Origin: Kingdonia uniflora
Lineage: Eukaryota; Streptophyta; Magnoliopsida; Ranunculales; Circaeasteraceae
DNA length: 64,000 nucleotides
Assembly: GCA_014058105.1 (NCBI GenBank)
Contig: JACGCM010000786.1
Location: 1,178,001-1,242,000 of the forward strand
Direction of reading: 5' to 3'
The notes beneath the pieces are model-generated. The model had not been told where the DNA came from. It worked only from the letters and a program-made list of their open reading frames with translations, and made no database searches. Both the position numbers and the translations under genes were made by a program. Shown piece after piece: positions 10,175 through 29,835 of the stretch; position 1 is the first letter of the stretch, and each line of letters begins with the position of its first letter.

Positions 10175-10367
10175 ATCATTATAGTGGTGACTGGTGACTG
10201 GTGACTGACTGGGTGTTTGGAGAGTTTTAGAGGAGAAGTGGATTTCGTAGCCCTTTCAAAGTGCAACCATGTTTTTCACAATGAATGTATTTATGAATAG
10301 ATGAACTCTAGTGAAAGTACGTCGCAACTCATGTGTCCAATTTCTCGGGTCGTGATTCAGGTAACCT
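10175..10367 (+). pseudogene. inverted RING-H2 gene fragment
   Basis: The plus strand encodes a decayed piece of a RING-H2 gene: CLESFRGEVDFVALSKCNHV, then FHNECIYE, a stop codon, and MCPISRVVIQV. The first Cys pair is damaged by a triplicated ctggtga, and the last pair reads CPIS in place of CPIC. It matches copy g (14844-15200) best, including ALSKCNHVFHN and the VVIQV end, but lies in the opposite orientation to every other family member. It ends where the dUTPase fragment begins. Confidence 0.75.
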
Positions 10368-10369
10368 AC

Positions 10370-10620
10370 ACCTTCGAAAGGGAAGATTGTTGAGAGACCC
10401 ATTGATGTGTTGGAGTTTATAGACCTTAGGTGAAGGTTCTTTGATCTCGGAAACATTGGTTTAAAGAATTTCTGGGGCCATTTTGGAGGTTTCAATTACT
10501 ATGAGCCTCTGAAATGGGTTTCTGGTGAGGTGAAATTTCGGGGAAAAAGCGGGTGGGTATAAATTGACAAAACGAGGCGCTAATTAAATTTCTAACTTTT
10601 TGGCGCCAAGTTCTCTGCCT
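10370..10620 (-). pseudogene. duplicated dUTPase exon 1 fragment and promoter
   Basis: Minus-strand sequence aligns to the dUTPase 5' end. There is a piece of the exon 1 leader (about 10370-10485, start-codon region ggccat at 10480), the 5' UTR, a TATAAATT-type box near 10558 and the E2F-type block TTTTTGGCGCCAAG near 10600. The catalytic exons are absent. The leader reading frame is disturbed, so the fragment is a pseudogene that still has a nearly intact S-phase-type promoter. Further homology runs through 10680-10870, matching the dUTPase upstream region at 3300-3530. Confidence 0.8.
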
Positions 10621-11139
10621 AATTAAGAAAAATCTGAAACCTTACCCACGTCCCCTATATGTTACACCGTGACGTTTGAGAGCCAAATGGGGATCCATCT
10701 ATTCGATTTTCTTGGTTTGGCGACATCAGTGCCATCACGACATTGTGGGCAAGTGAAGAACATCTAGCATTCATACCGATTTACAATGTGTGCGTGAGAG
10801 TGTGGTGTGGGTGTACTTAATTAAGAAAAAATCAACTGAGATTGGTACACCTTAAGATAAGGCCGTTCGTCCAAGAGCAACGGACGCTACAACATATTGC
10901 AACGTTCGACACCGTGCGATGAGAAGTATTGCACAAGCAAGGGCCACTCCTTCTTCTAGGACCCCTTCGACCTTTGAATTTAAATTTGTTAGAGATGTTG
11001 ATACATCTAAATTTTGTCGCATAAGAACATAAACAAGATTTAAACTAGGGTTTATCATAGAAATTTGAATTTAAATTTGTGTGAGAATGTCATCTCTACA
11101 ACTGAGAACAAAGAAAATAAAAGATTACAAGTCGAAAAC

Positions 11140-11622
11140 TTAAGGCTCAACAACAACCTGAATAGGGACCCGACAATTCGGACAACCCCTTCGTGCAATA
11201 CAATGATTCAAATCTTTAGGGTTCATCCATTGAGTAATGCATTGGGTATGAAACACGTGATTACAACGCTGAAGAACCACAAACTCTACTTCTCCTCCGA
11301 AACCCTCCAAACAAATTGTGCAGTCAGACGACAACAACAAATCACCTACATAATTTGAAGCTGGAACTAACATATGCTGTGAAGCACGTATAACTTGACT
11401 GGGGAGCGAGGAGCTTCGTTGTGGAGTCTGTATAACTAGTTGAATGGGTAGCGAAGTTTCTTGACTCATTGTTGTGAGCACTCCACAATATTTACATATC
11501 ACAGCGGTAACAAATAAAATAGTGTTAATAACCATCACAGCGATAATAAACCATAGATAACGGTATTGAGGAGTTGTTCTAGGAGGAAACAAGGTAGAGG
11601 TCGAGAACACGGGAGCAGTCAT
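11140..11622 (-). CDS. RING-H2 finger protein, ATL-like, copy c
   Basis: An intronless 160-residue membrane RING-H2 ligase, the closest relative of copies a and b. It has a Ser/Thr/Pro-rich N-terminus, a transmembrane helix at about residues 24-43 (WFIIAVMVINTILFVTAVIC), a linker with SLPIQLVIQTPQRSS, YVGDLL, and a complete RING: CTIC, CNHVFHTQC, CPNC. The start codon at 11622 is followed by sequence nearly identical to copy a. Its flanks supply the unrearranged reference for the insertions at copies a and b, because it lacks the LINE tail, the hAT-like element and the minisatellite. Confidence 0.88.
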   Translation of the reverse strand: MTAPVFSTSTLFPPRTTPQYRYLWFIIAVMVINTILFVTAVICKYCGVLTTMSQETSLPIQLVIQTPQRSSSLPSQVIRASQHMLVPASNYVGDLLLSSDCTICLEGFGGEVEFVVLQRCNHVFHTQCITQWMNPKDLNHCIARRGCPNCRVPIQVVVEP

Positions 11623-12257
11623 GTTTTTGGCAGAGTTTTGATTGTTGTTAGAGCAAGATCTATGGAGGAAGAGAGAAATTGATGACTAAATAAGGCACAA
11701 TGAGGATATGAGGAAACAAAATCTCCGAACACGATATTTACAAATCCCATATTAGTAATAATAAGGGTGCTCTTAGGTCCTTATTAGTAACAATCAAATA
11801 TAGAACCTTAGCCAATTTTATGTGCACGGTCGGATTCGCGTATTATCAGAATAGACATTGTTACCTCAGCTGGACAAGGTTTGGCAGCTTGTCCGATTGG
11901 TCCTAACAACAGAATACCTTGCTATTGGATGCACAAGGGCACCTTGGTAGAACTTCTTTGTAAGGATATCAGTATAGCCTATTTTACGGATTTTTAACTA
12001 ACGCTCAATACAGTAATTTTGATTTGTTTAACATCGACACAGATGAAGGAGATGATATTAGCAGTTTAGCACGGTAAGCGTATATATATACCTCTGCGCA
12101 AAAGCTTTCCTTGATTTATAAAAATTTATACGTTCTGCATCCCGCGTTAGAAAAAATGCAAGCAAAATTTGAAAGATTGGGAAAATATGAATTGAATTCT
12201 AAAATTATAAAAATTGACGAACTGCTAAAGGCGTACACATACTTGAATCTTCAGGGA

Positions 12258-12715
12258 TCATACACAAATTGCAGCTCGGCAAATGGGACAATTATTTTCC
12301 AAATCTCTAGTATTCAACCACTGATGAATGCAGTTTGTGTGAAATACATGGTTACATCTCGAAAGAACTTGAATTTGATCCCCTCCTTTTTCTAAATCCT
12401 CCAAACAAATTACGCACTCTAGTGACTCTTCTCTATAACTTGACCGTTGAGATCTTTGTCGTGAATTGAATAGTACTTGAACCGGGAGAGGATGAATATC
12501 AGGAATTATAGTGGCCCGAGAAAGAACGTCGCTAGGAGCAACATTGTACAATAACTCTGTATCAATAGGTTTGCGAGAACGGCATTTGATGCATGCATAG
12601 ATTGCACTCCATATAAAGAGTAAATCAAAAGCGCTACTATTTCTTTTGAACTAAACACGTCCTTAAGATCGTGATCATGTGAAGGAAGAGGAGGAGGAGA
12701 AATTGCAGATGACAT
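12258..12715 (-). pseudogene. RING-H2 gene copy d, single frameshift
   Basis: The 3' frame encodes a complete RING: CVICLEDLEKGGDQ, CNHVFHTNC, IHQWL, NNCPIC. Read upstream, that frame stays open to about 12650 and includes a membrane-spanning stretch, FDLLFIWSAIYACIKC. The natural ATG (12715) with a typical SPPPLP N-terminus lies in another frame. The two frames meet around ttcaaaagaaatag (about 12640-12652), so one base has been gained or lost in an A-rich run. Either this is a pseudogene or the base is a sequencing error; all other family features are intact. Compared with copies b and c, its RING is the most diverged in the loop between the second and third Cys. Confidence 0.75.
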
Positions 12716-12947
12716 GTTGAAGAAAGAAACAATTTGCTAACTAGCTAAGGCTACTAACAAGGGAGTTTCAGTTTTTACTTTTTACTAGTTCCATTGATCC
12801 TAGATTGAAGGGGGGACAAATATGGATAAAATACAATGCCGTAAAAATAAGTATATCGATGACAACTCTAGTCGAAATCCATAATTAGGTATAAAAAAAA
12901 AAACTAATATCAATAGCCCAAGAAAAAAAAAACAGCGCAACTTACAG

Positions 12948-13310
12948 TTAAACATTATGAACTAATTCAATCGGGGTCCGGCACAGTGGGCAAGTTCTTA
13001 GCGCGCGAGTACTTGGTTTACTAGTGATTAACCATTGACGAATACAATCAGTATGAAACACGTGATGGCACACCGGAAGAGCTATAAATTTCGCTTCTCT
13101 TCCAAAACCCTCCAAACAAATTGAGCACTCAGACGTCAACGGTAACTCCCCTCTGTAACCCGACGGTGGTGCACTTTGTGGAGTACTACGAAGAACTTGT
13201 TGAACCGGTAATGTTCGTGCTTCTTTACGCCTATAAAAACACGTATAGATAAATACATAAATGAAGTAGATCCAAGGTATCATTATAATCCATAGTTCTG
13301 AAGGAGACAT
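12948..13310 (-). CDS. RING-H2 finger protein, ATL-like, copy e
   Basis: A 120-residue intronless protein. The start is at the ATG beginning MSPSELW; the open frame extends ten codons further, but without an ATG. A strongly hydrophobic helix begins almost at once (IIMIPWIYFIYVFIYTCFY), followed by RRKEARTLPVQ, YRGELP, then CSIC, CHHVFHTDC, IRQWL, CPLC. The eight zinc ligands are complete; the third ligand context is CHH where the siblings have CNH. Membrane anchor first and RING on the cytosolic side is the ATL layout. Confidence 0.86.
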   Translation of the reverse strand: MSPSELWIIMIPWIYFIYVFIYTCFYRRKEARTLPVQQVLRSTPQSAPPSGYRGELPLTSECSICLEGFGREAKFIALPVCHHVFHTDCIRQWLITSKPSTRALRTCPLCRTPIELVHNV

Positions 13311-13587
13311 TAGAGATATCAGAAAGTTTTGTTCATCCAAAGGGAGATATCCGGAGAAAAGGAGCTTATGAGGATAATATATTGGAGAGATAAGTTAAAT
13401 AAGAGTTTCAAAGTCACTAAAACATATCTTTAGTGACCTAAATCAAATAGGATTCCAATATCTGGGTTAATATTTTTAAGATACCTAGTAACCTAGATAT
13501 TGCTGAAACACAGAACACTGAGGCCATCTCTCAACTGTGGCAAAATTACAGAAAATATGTTCATTTCAATGCATTATTAGAGAACTA

Positions 13588-14010
13588 TCAGACTACTTGA
13601 ACAGAAACCCGCCCCCGGCATATCGGACATGTTCGTCTTAAATTGGGAATATTTGGATCACTGTGACTTAACCATAAATTGATGCATTCGGTATGAAACA
13701 CGTGATTGCACTCTGTAAGAGCTTGGTATTCCCCTTCTCCTCCAAAACTCTCTAGGCAAATTGGACAGATGGGTGACGACACTGAGAAATCGCCTCTGTA
13801 CTCTGAGGGGGGATTTCTCTGCTGCGCTGGAAGAACTCGAACCGGGAGAATGGGTTGAAGAGTAGTAGTAGTAGCAGTAACTGCGTTCGATCCACTATTC
13901 CCTTTGCAGCGCCAACAGCAAAGAGCTATGAGCAATACCAAAGCCCATATAGTGTATCCACTGCCAAACGCCCAAATAACATATTTTAAGAATGCAGTAG
14001 CCTGATCCAT
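13588..14010 (-). CDS. RING-H2 finger protein, ATL-like, copy f
   Basis: A 140-residue intronless RING-H2 protein with ATG at 14010. The transmembrane helix is about residues 18-32 (GYTIWALVLLIALCCW), with a Cys/Arg cluster on its inner side. A Thr-rich linker (TATTTTLQPILPV) follows, then YRGDFS and the RING: CPICLESFGGEGEY, CNHVFHTEC, INLWL, CPIC. It is more diverged from copies a-c than they are from each other. Predicted function is membrane-tethered E3 ubiquitin ligase with unknown substrates. Confidence 0.87.
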   Translation of the reverse strand: MDQATAFLKYVIWAFGSGYTIWALVLLIALCCWRCKGNSGSNAVTATTTTLQPILPVRVLPAQQRNPPSEYRGDFSVSSPICPICLESFGGEGEYQALTECNHVFHTECINLWLSHSDPNIPNLRRTCPICRGRVSVQVV

Positions 14011-14289
14011 ACTGTAAACTTGCGTCGAAATTTAGTATTGAGTCTGAGAAAGAGAAATAGAAGAAGAGAAAGATGATTATATTATATTATGACTTCATAT
14101 AATGAGAGTACCCTTAGGAGCTCGTAATATAGGACTCCTTAAATCATGTTTTAGGAGTCCATATTATATGGGACATGTTTTGATGTCCCTACGTCTAAAC
14201 CTTCTCCAAACTTAACGTCCCTTTGTTTTTTTGCCTCTGAGTTGATCTGTATCTAACTTGATCTCTGAGTCTGAGTAGAGAGAAAAAGA

Positions 14290-14332
14290 GACTCAGACTC
14301 AGACTCAGACTCAGACTCAGACTCAGACTCAG
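14290..14332. repeat. (GACTCA)n microsatellite
   Basis: About seven perfect GACTCA units. Related gactcag/gagtctg words appear nearby (14250-14280 and 14425-14450). The rest of 14333-14843 shows no gene I can support. Confidence 0.9.
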
Positions 14333-14843
14333 ATGCCATATTGGATATGAGTGGAGATGGCAATTTTAAGTGAAGAAATCTAAGTCTGTGCAAAAAAAGA
14401 ACACCTCTAAGTGCGATGATTAACAGACTTAGACCTCTGAGTCTGACTTGGTGAAAAAACAAACGCAAAGATTTAGTTAGGTTGGGGTAGAAGTCTAGAA
14501 CTAAGAACCCAAGTATATATGAATAATTTACGCTCCATCGTTTCGTGCCTAATCAGTTTTTGCAGGAGGAAATATTGTGCCTCAGACCCTGGACATTTTT
14601 TACGTAGAAATACCGATAATGATCAGACATTGTTAAGGCACAAATTCTTTCAAAATGAACTTGTTGGCACCGATACTGATAACTTAATCAATTTGTTCAT
14701 TACAATGTTGGTAACTTACTTTTATCATTCAAACATAATACTATCAGACTGATAATTGGAGATGAAGAAAGTACTAAATCGTATTGATCAAAGATCGCCT
14801 AAATAATAACCAATACGGTAAATTTAGCTCTAAACATATAGTG

Positions 14844-15200
14844 TTAGACCACTTGAATCACGACCCGACAAATAGGGCACATTGGTCTCGATGTAGAGTT
14901 AATCCATTCATAAATACATCCATTGTGAAAAACATGGTTACACTTTGAAAGGGCTATGAAATTTGCTTCTTCTCCAAAACCCTCCAAACAAATTGCGCAA
15001 TCAGAAAACACCCAGTCACCAGTATAATGATCCGATGTGTTGCTCTTACGAAGTTGAACGGGGAGTGTGCTTTGCTGAAGAGAAGCTTCGCTTGATCGCT
15101 TTAAAGACCTACAACATGCTAAAAACATGCAATAAAAGATGATCAAAGAAATGTAAACAAGAAAAAATAGGAGAATGCGGTAGCCCTTAATATCTTCCAT
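14844..15200 (-). CDS. RING-H2 finger protein, ATL-like, copy g
   Basis: The smallest complete member, 118 residues, intronless, with ATG at 15200. The transmembrane helix is about residues 9-29 (ILLFFLVYISLIIFYCMFLA), followed by a Ser-rich basic linker, TLPVQL, YTGDWV and the RING: CAICLEGFGEEANF, CNHVFHNGC, IYEWI, CPIC, ending VVIQVV. All zinc ligands are present. The inverted fragment at 10175-10367 derives from this copy or a near relative. Confidence 0.87.
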   Translation of the reverse strand: MEDIKGYRILLFFLVYISLIIFYCMFLACCRSLKRSSEASLQQSTLPVQLRKSNTSDHYTGDWVFSDCAICLEGFGEEANFIALSKCNHVFHNGCIYEWINSTSRPMCPICRVVIQVV

Positions 15201-15247
15201 CTTTCAAGTTTGTGAAGCTAGGATGGAGTTGTGGAGATAGCACAAGT

Positions 15248-15390
15248 CTCAACAGTTAAAACAAATAAATAATTTTCATTTCTAAATATTTTGGAAAAAT
15301 AATGTTTCTTGTATAAGAAGATTTAGTAAATATTATAATTCCTAATTCGAAATATTCTGAAAAAGAAAGTTTTCCCCTATTTATTAGAAG
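15248..15390. repeat. upstream repeat, inverted mate of 9087-9222
   Basis: The reverse complement of this stretch aligns with the sequence just upstream of copy b. It sits just upstream of copy g. It ends near an A run at 15391-15406. Confidence 0.65.
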
Positions 15391-15553
15391 AAAAAAAAAA
15401 AAAAATTTAGAGTAAGATGGAATTACTTCTTACAAGTGAGAGATTTGTTGATCTCAGTGTTTCAGAAAAAGCTCATAAACATCAGGACTGAGGACATATG
15501 CTCTAATTTACTTACGATTAACTATATTAATTGCTTGGACATTTAACAACAGA

Positions 15554-15625
15554 GTCGTTGTAGTATAGTGGTAAGTATTCCCGCCTGTCACGCGGGTGAC
15601 CCGGGTTCGATCCCCGGCAACGGCG
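15554..15625 (+). tRNA. trnD-GUC: tRNA-Asp (GTC)
   Basis: A 72-nt nuclear-type tRNA gene without intron and without encoded CCA. The acceptor arm pairs GTCGTTG with CAACGGC plus discriminator G. The D-loop A box is TAGTATAGTGG, the anticodon loop is CTGTCAC and the T-arm B box is GGTTCGATCCC. A T-rich stretch follows (tttattttgtttttttt), serving as the Pol III terminator. Its 3' end complements the primer-binding site of the retrotransposon at 40957. Confidence 0.96.
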
Positions 15626-16062
15626 TTTATTTTGTTTTTTTTAAATCTTTCTTTTCACGTTCATCAACACATATGGCACAGCACGGCACACGGCAAAGCG
15701 TAGAACAAGTTCAAGAGATATAGATGATTAAACTAGAGTTGCTTCCTATATTTCAGCCGGGCATTCAATTCTAGGATTGGAATTGAAACTCCTAATGATT
15801 TTTGTGTGAATCTATCCATAAGCAGTTTGAAAAACGGCTTCCCCTCTCAAAGGCACTTCGTTCATACCCACCCTTGGGGGGAAGAAAAAAAATCTTTTGA
15901 TTGAGTAACAAAACATATACAAATTTAATTGATGCATCATTAACATCATATACCGAAATCAGTATCCCAGTATTTGAGATCCCTCGCAAGTCATCTGTTC
16001 CAATCAGTCATCGCAGACAACAGCTCACCTCACTTGAAAAGATTAAAAAAAACAACGAAGTA
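15626..16062. other. intergenic spacer and PGI 3' region
   Basis: This holds the Pol III terminator of the tRNA gene, then AT-rich sequence that should include the 3' UTR of phosphoglucose isomerase. I see no other gene. Confidence 0.6.
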
Positions 16063-25624
<9,562 letters not shown>

Positions 25625-26591
25625 TGTTATCTGCAATTAAGTTAAAAACAGTAAATTTTCAGAATTTCTAATAAGTTTCAATTGGATCACAAAGATGTTT
25701 TCCTGATTAAGTTTTACTTAATGCGTGATTAGTATTGAAATCGAGAAGGTTGATGATGATAGTTTACCTGAAATGGGGAAAGTTGTTTAGAGAGACGAAG
25801 ACCTTTAGCGTGTTATTATCGTAATAAAGATTCAAGAAGAGCGATACGTGTAAACCGAATTGGCAACGGGAAATAGTAGATATGCGCTTGTCTGCGTGCA
25901 TTCGAAGCTGACCCGTTTAGAGCATCCACAACATTTGAGAGGGTGGATTAGATGAATTTCAAGGTGAATCCAATCCACTCAAGGTGAATTTCTTAGGCGC
26001 ACTTCTGAACCGCGCGCATAAATGGACGTCCCAGATGAGTCTACGTCTTTAAATCTCAGCCATCAAAAACCCAGCGCAGTTCTAAACCGCGCGTAATATT
26101 GTTTAAACTATGTTTTATTCGAATTTTTATATTGTTTTCTTTTTTAAGATTTATGTTTTGAAAATTTGTTGTCCAAGTTACTCAATCATCAGCGACTAGT
26201 ATTAATATTGCTTGATTAATATGAGACTGAAGTGAAGTGAGGAGTGTCAAGTCTGGTTTACCTCACTCTTATTGGAGCCGCCAAACCAATGTTTCAGTAT
26301 GTAAAACCTTAGGCTGGTACTTTTTTATAGAAACTTGTTGTACAAGTTAAGAAGACGGCCATATTAACAGCTATATTTTTTTGGAAACTTGTTGTACAAG
26401 TTACTCAACGGCCATATTAACGGCTATATTTTTTTTTGACACTTGTTAACGGCTAATTTTTTTTTTACACTTGTTAACAGCTATATTAACGGCTAGTTTT
26501 TTTCATCTATAAATGTCATTCATCTCCTACACTCTCCTCCCTTCTAATCTTCTACACTTTCCTCCCTCCTTACCTTACAAACAAAGCCACT

Positions 26592-28275
26592 ATGTCTTCC
26601 TCAAGCTCCCAATCTAATTCTCAAAACCACTCTCAATCCTCCAATACGAACAAACAAGGAAACGTTTTTCCTCATCAATTCGGCACATTTGATTCGTCGT
26701 AAATGCCTAACACTTCCCAAGGTCAGAATCACCATGTTCGCCAACTATTCCCGCCACCCGACAATCAATTTTAATCTCAAACCCTTGGATATTACCCGTA
26801 TTACCTAAACCAAGGATATTACCCTCAATTTGATGGGTATACGGGTTCGTACCCTCAACCGGAAAATCTTCATTATTCATCTCAAACTTGTTTCGTCGGT
26901 GGAAGTTTGAGTACCACGCTAATGCAAGGTACATATGGTTTAAATGATTTAAATCTTAATGCATCGCCGGTTGCATCTCCGGTTGTCTCTCCGGTCATCT
27001 CCAAGGAACTCAATCCGGTTCTTACGAGAAATAATACGTGGACTCATGGGAAGGCAAAGTTTACAAAAAAAAATGGCATCGACACCTATTATAGTTAAGG
27101 ATGTAGCTCAGGCTGATGAACTCAATCCGGTTCTCACGATAAGTAATACGCGCGGGAAGGTAAAGTCTAAAAGAAAGACGGCATCGACACCTATTATAGT
27201 TGAGGATGTACTTGAGGCTTCAGAGGATGCTTATGACGACAAAGAACAATACTCAAACTCCAAGAATTGGTCGTCTGATGACTTCGTGAATCTTGCATGC
27301 GCTTGGTCCCAAGTGTCTCAAACCTTGCTACCAAGAACAACCAAAAGCTGCTACATTTTGTTCAAGGTACGTGATCAACAACTTCTTCTATGTTGACCAA
27401 TCGATGTGGCGATCATACAACGGTGTCAATTGTGCGTATAAGGGCGGCTCAATAAGGAATGCTCAATTTTTAGAGGTACCATTCAAGACCTTGAGAGCCG
27501 ACACCATACCAGTATTGGAACGGATGACTTCGTAAGTATTTCATTTATTTTTCTCATTTCATTAATGTTCAAAGGTGAATCATACTCTAAAAGATTTTAT
27601 AACTTGATTTCTAGGAACGTATGGCAAAAGATACATATTTTCAACTACAAGGCAAACCATTTAAACTTGGGGAAGCGTACAAAGTTTTGGAAACTTTCCC
27701 AAAATGGTCACAAATTCATCAGATCGGCCATCCCGGCCGCAACGTTGCTAGGAAGTCAAATTTTAACGATAGCCCAGGTAACTCCACCAATATTGATCCT
27801 GAAACACCTACATCCGGCACTCCAAATATTGAAATTCTGGATGATTCTATTGACGTGGATGCACCACTATATTCTTGTAGGGATGTACGACCAGACAAAA
27901 AAAAAAACAAGGCAAAAGAAGCGGCAAAGTCAAGTATAGGTTTTGGGGGGAAGAGGATGTTTGAGATAACGCCCAACATGATGAAGTCATGGAATAAGAT
28001 AGACGAGCAGAAGAAATAGGAAAAGGAAACTAAAGCTAGACGTCGAGAGGAACTAAAGTTGATGAAAGAGGCTAAGATTCAAAGGAGGCGTGAAGCGGAG
28101 CTAACTCGAAAAAAAGCCTTCTACGACTCGCATATGTTTAAGGTGATAACAACGGACCCAAGTAACCTACTACCGGCACAAAGGCGTTAGATGAAGAAAC
28201 AAATTAAAGAATATTCAAAGAAGTTGAAGGAGCAGTGTCCAAGTGATGACGACGTTTCTAGTGATGAAGATTGAT
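26592..28275 (+). pseudogene. Harbinger ORF1, Myb/SANT-like DNA-binding protein, decayed
   Basis: In PIF/Harbinger elements this protein binds the transposon ends and brings the transposase into the nucleus. The ATG at 26592 opens a Ser/Gln/Asn-rich leader (SSSSSQSNSQNH) that stops at 26699. Later frames carry the trihelix/Myb-like start NWSSDDFVNLACAWSQVSQ (about 27265-27320), then KLGEAYKVLETFPKWSQ, then the NAM-associated C-terminal region with RPDKKKNKAKEAAK and a Lys/Glu/Arg-rich coiled coil to the acidic end SDDDVSSDED. At least three stops or frame changes break it. A short intron probably lies at 27532-27614. A TATAAATG box at about 26505 precedes it. Confidence 0.78.
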
Positions 28276-28541
28276 GCAATCCTTAGCATTAATAGTAGTT
28301 ATTAAGATCTATGTAATTTTATTATTTCAATAAAATTGTTATTAATGGTTCGTAATCCTTAAATTGATACAAAATCAAAAATTTGAAGCAATAAACTATG
28401 TTTTATTAAAGTGTTACAATGATGAAGACTTGGAAACATAATATATTACAACTTCAACATTAAACTTGGAAACAAAATACATTAATTTAGAAAATAAACA
28501 AACAATGATGAAGACTACAATTACTCTGCCCCTTTTCGACT

Positions 28542-29747
28542 CTACAAATGTGCAACAAGTTCATCTCGTAATTGAAAATGAGCTCCTTCATTTCTAATTT
28601 CACGAACCTTCTGGATGTACTCTGCCATAGTATTGATCGCGTGTCTTGGATTTAAGTCCTCCTTCCAAGTATCCACAGATTTTCTAAACTCGGGATCAAT
28701 GTCTATTTGCCGGATGTAAGTATGACGTTTATCTTTGACGATCATATTGTGCAAGATTATACATGCGTACATAGCATTTCCTAGATCACTAGGTTTCCAA
28801 AATCGCGCACCGTGTGCCAATATTTGAAACCTAGCTTGTAATACCCCAAAAGCGTGCTCTACATCTTTCCGGCATGTTTCTGGCATCTTCGAAAAATGTC
28901 TTTCGGCATCGTTGGACGGATTTCTTATGGTTTGAACAAGTGTTTTCCATCTTAGATAGACTTCATCCGCTAAGTAATACCCCATAGTGTGTGGTACCGT
29001 GCCTATATTATAATTGCATGGTGGCGCAACTCTATTAGACAAGTTATTGAAAAACCACCCTTGATGCAAGACGTTCACGTCGTTGTTAGAACCGGGTACC
29101 CCAAAGAATGTTTGCCATATCCAAAGATCTTGGGATGCAACCGCTTCTAAAATCACCGTCAGGATTTTCTTATACCCGGTATATTGTCCTGCCCACCCGG
29201 TAGGACAATTCTTCCATTTCCAATGCATACAATCTAAACTACCTAACATCCCCAGAAAGCCTCGCGATCCATTCACTTCTAACAAGTGTAATGTATCGTC
29301 TTCATTGGGAGATCTAAGGTATTGAGCTTTGAATTGTGTTATAATAGTTTTACAAAATTCTTTCAAGCACAAAATAGCCGTAGACTCCCCAATCCGAAGG
29401 TATTCTTCTTGGGTGTTTGCGCTCGTACCGTAACATAATATGCGAAGTGCGCACATTATCTTTTGGTGCGAGGATAACCCCATAGTCTTGGTGACATTTT
29501 CTCTTTGAATAAAATAGGGGTTCGAAGAAAGTATTTGATGATAAATACGTTGATACACACCTTCGCTCATACGGAATCGACGACGAAATGAGATACCTTT
29601 AAATCTTGGGTTGTCAGCGAAGTAATCCCGGTTAAGGCTATCCTCCCCCAATTTATGCTCACGATTTTTCCGCTTGTCAATCTGTCCCCTTTTACTACCT
29701 CCCCGCCTCCGTGATGATGTCGCCTCTTGCTCTTTTTCTTCTGCTTC
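28542..29747 (-). CDS. PIF/Harbinger DDE transposase (N-terminus separated)
   Basis: The open part gives about 400 residues. It has a basic N-terminal region (RRRGGSKRG), the helix-turn-helix-like segment FRRRFRMSEGVYQRI, and the DDE_4 nuclease core with catalytic residues GSLDCMHW (first Asp), GSNNDVNVL (second Asp) and DVEHAFGVLQARF (Glu). It ends at RDELVAHL. Length and motifs match plant PIF transposases. An in-frame stop at 29748-29750 precedes the open part. Weaker coding-like sequence (SSDEELFRRQVELLYEYGK) continues to 29830, where a solo LTR begins; a likely ATG at 32140 lies beyond it. The catalytic domain is uninterrupted, but the gene as a whole is broken. Confidence 0.88.
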   Translation of the reverse strand, partial: EAEEKEQEATSSRRRGGSKRGQIDKRKNREHKLGEDSLNRDYFADNPRFKGISFRRRFRMSEGVYQRIYHQILSSNPYFIQRENVTKTMGLSSHQKIMCALRILCYGTSANTQEEYLRIGESTAILCLKEFCKTIITQFKAQYLRSPNEDDTLHLLEVNGSRGFLGMLGSLDCMHWKWKNCPTGWAGQYTGYKKILTVILEAVASQDLWIWQTFFGVPGSNNDVNVLHQGWFFNNLSNRVAPPCNYNIGTVPHTMGYYLADEVYLRWKTLVQTIRNPSNDAERHFSKMPETCRKDVEHAFGVLQARFQILAHGARFWKPSDLGNAMYACIILHNMIVKDKRHTYIRQIDIDPEFRKSVDTWKEDLNPRHAINTMAEYIQKVREIRNEGAHFQLRDELVAHL

Positions 29748-29835
29748 TCATATCTCAATCATAATCTTGCCATACTCGTACAACAACTCAACTTGACGTC
29801 GAAATAGCTCTTCGTCACTGGACAATGATGAAGGC

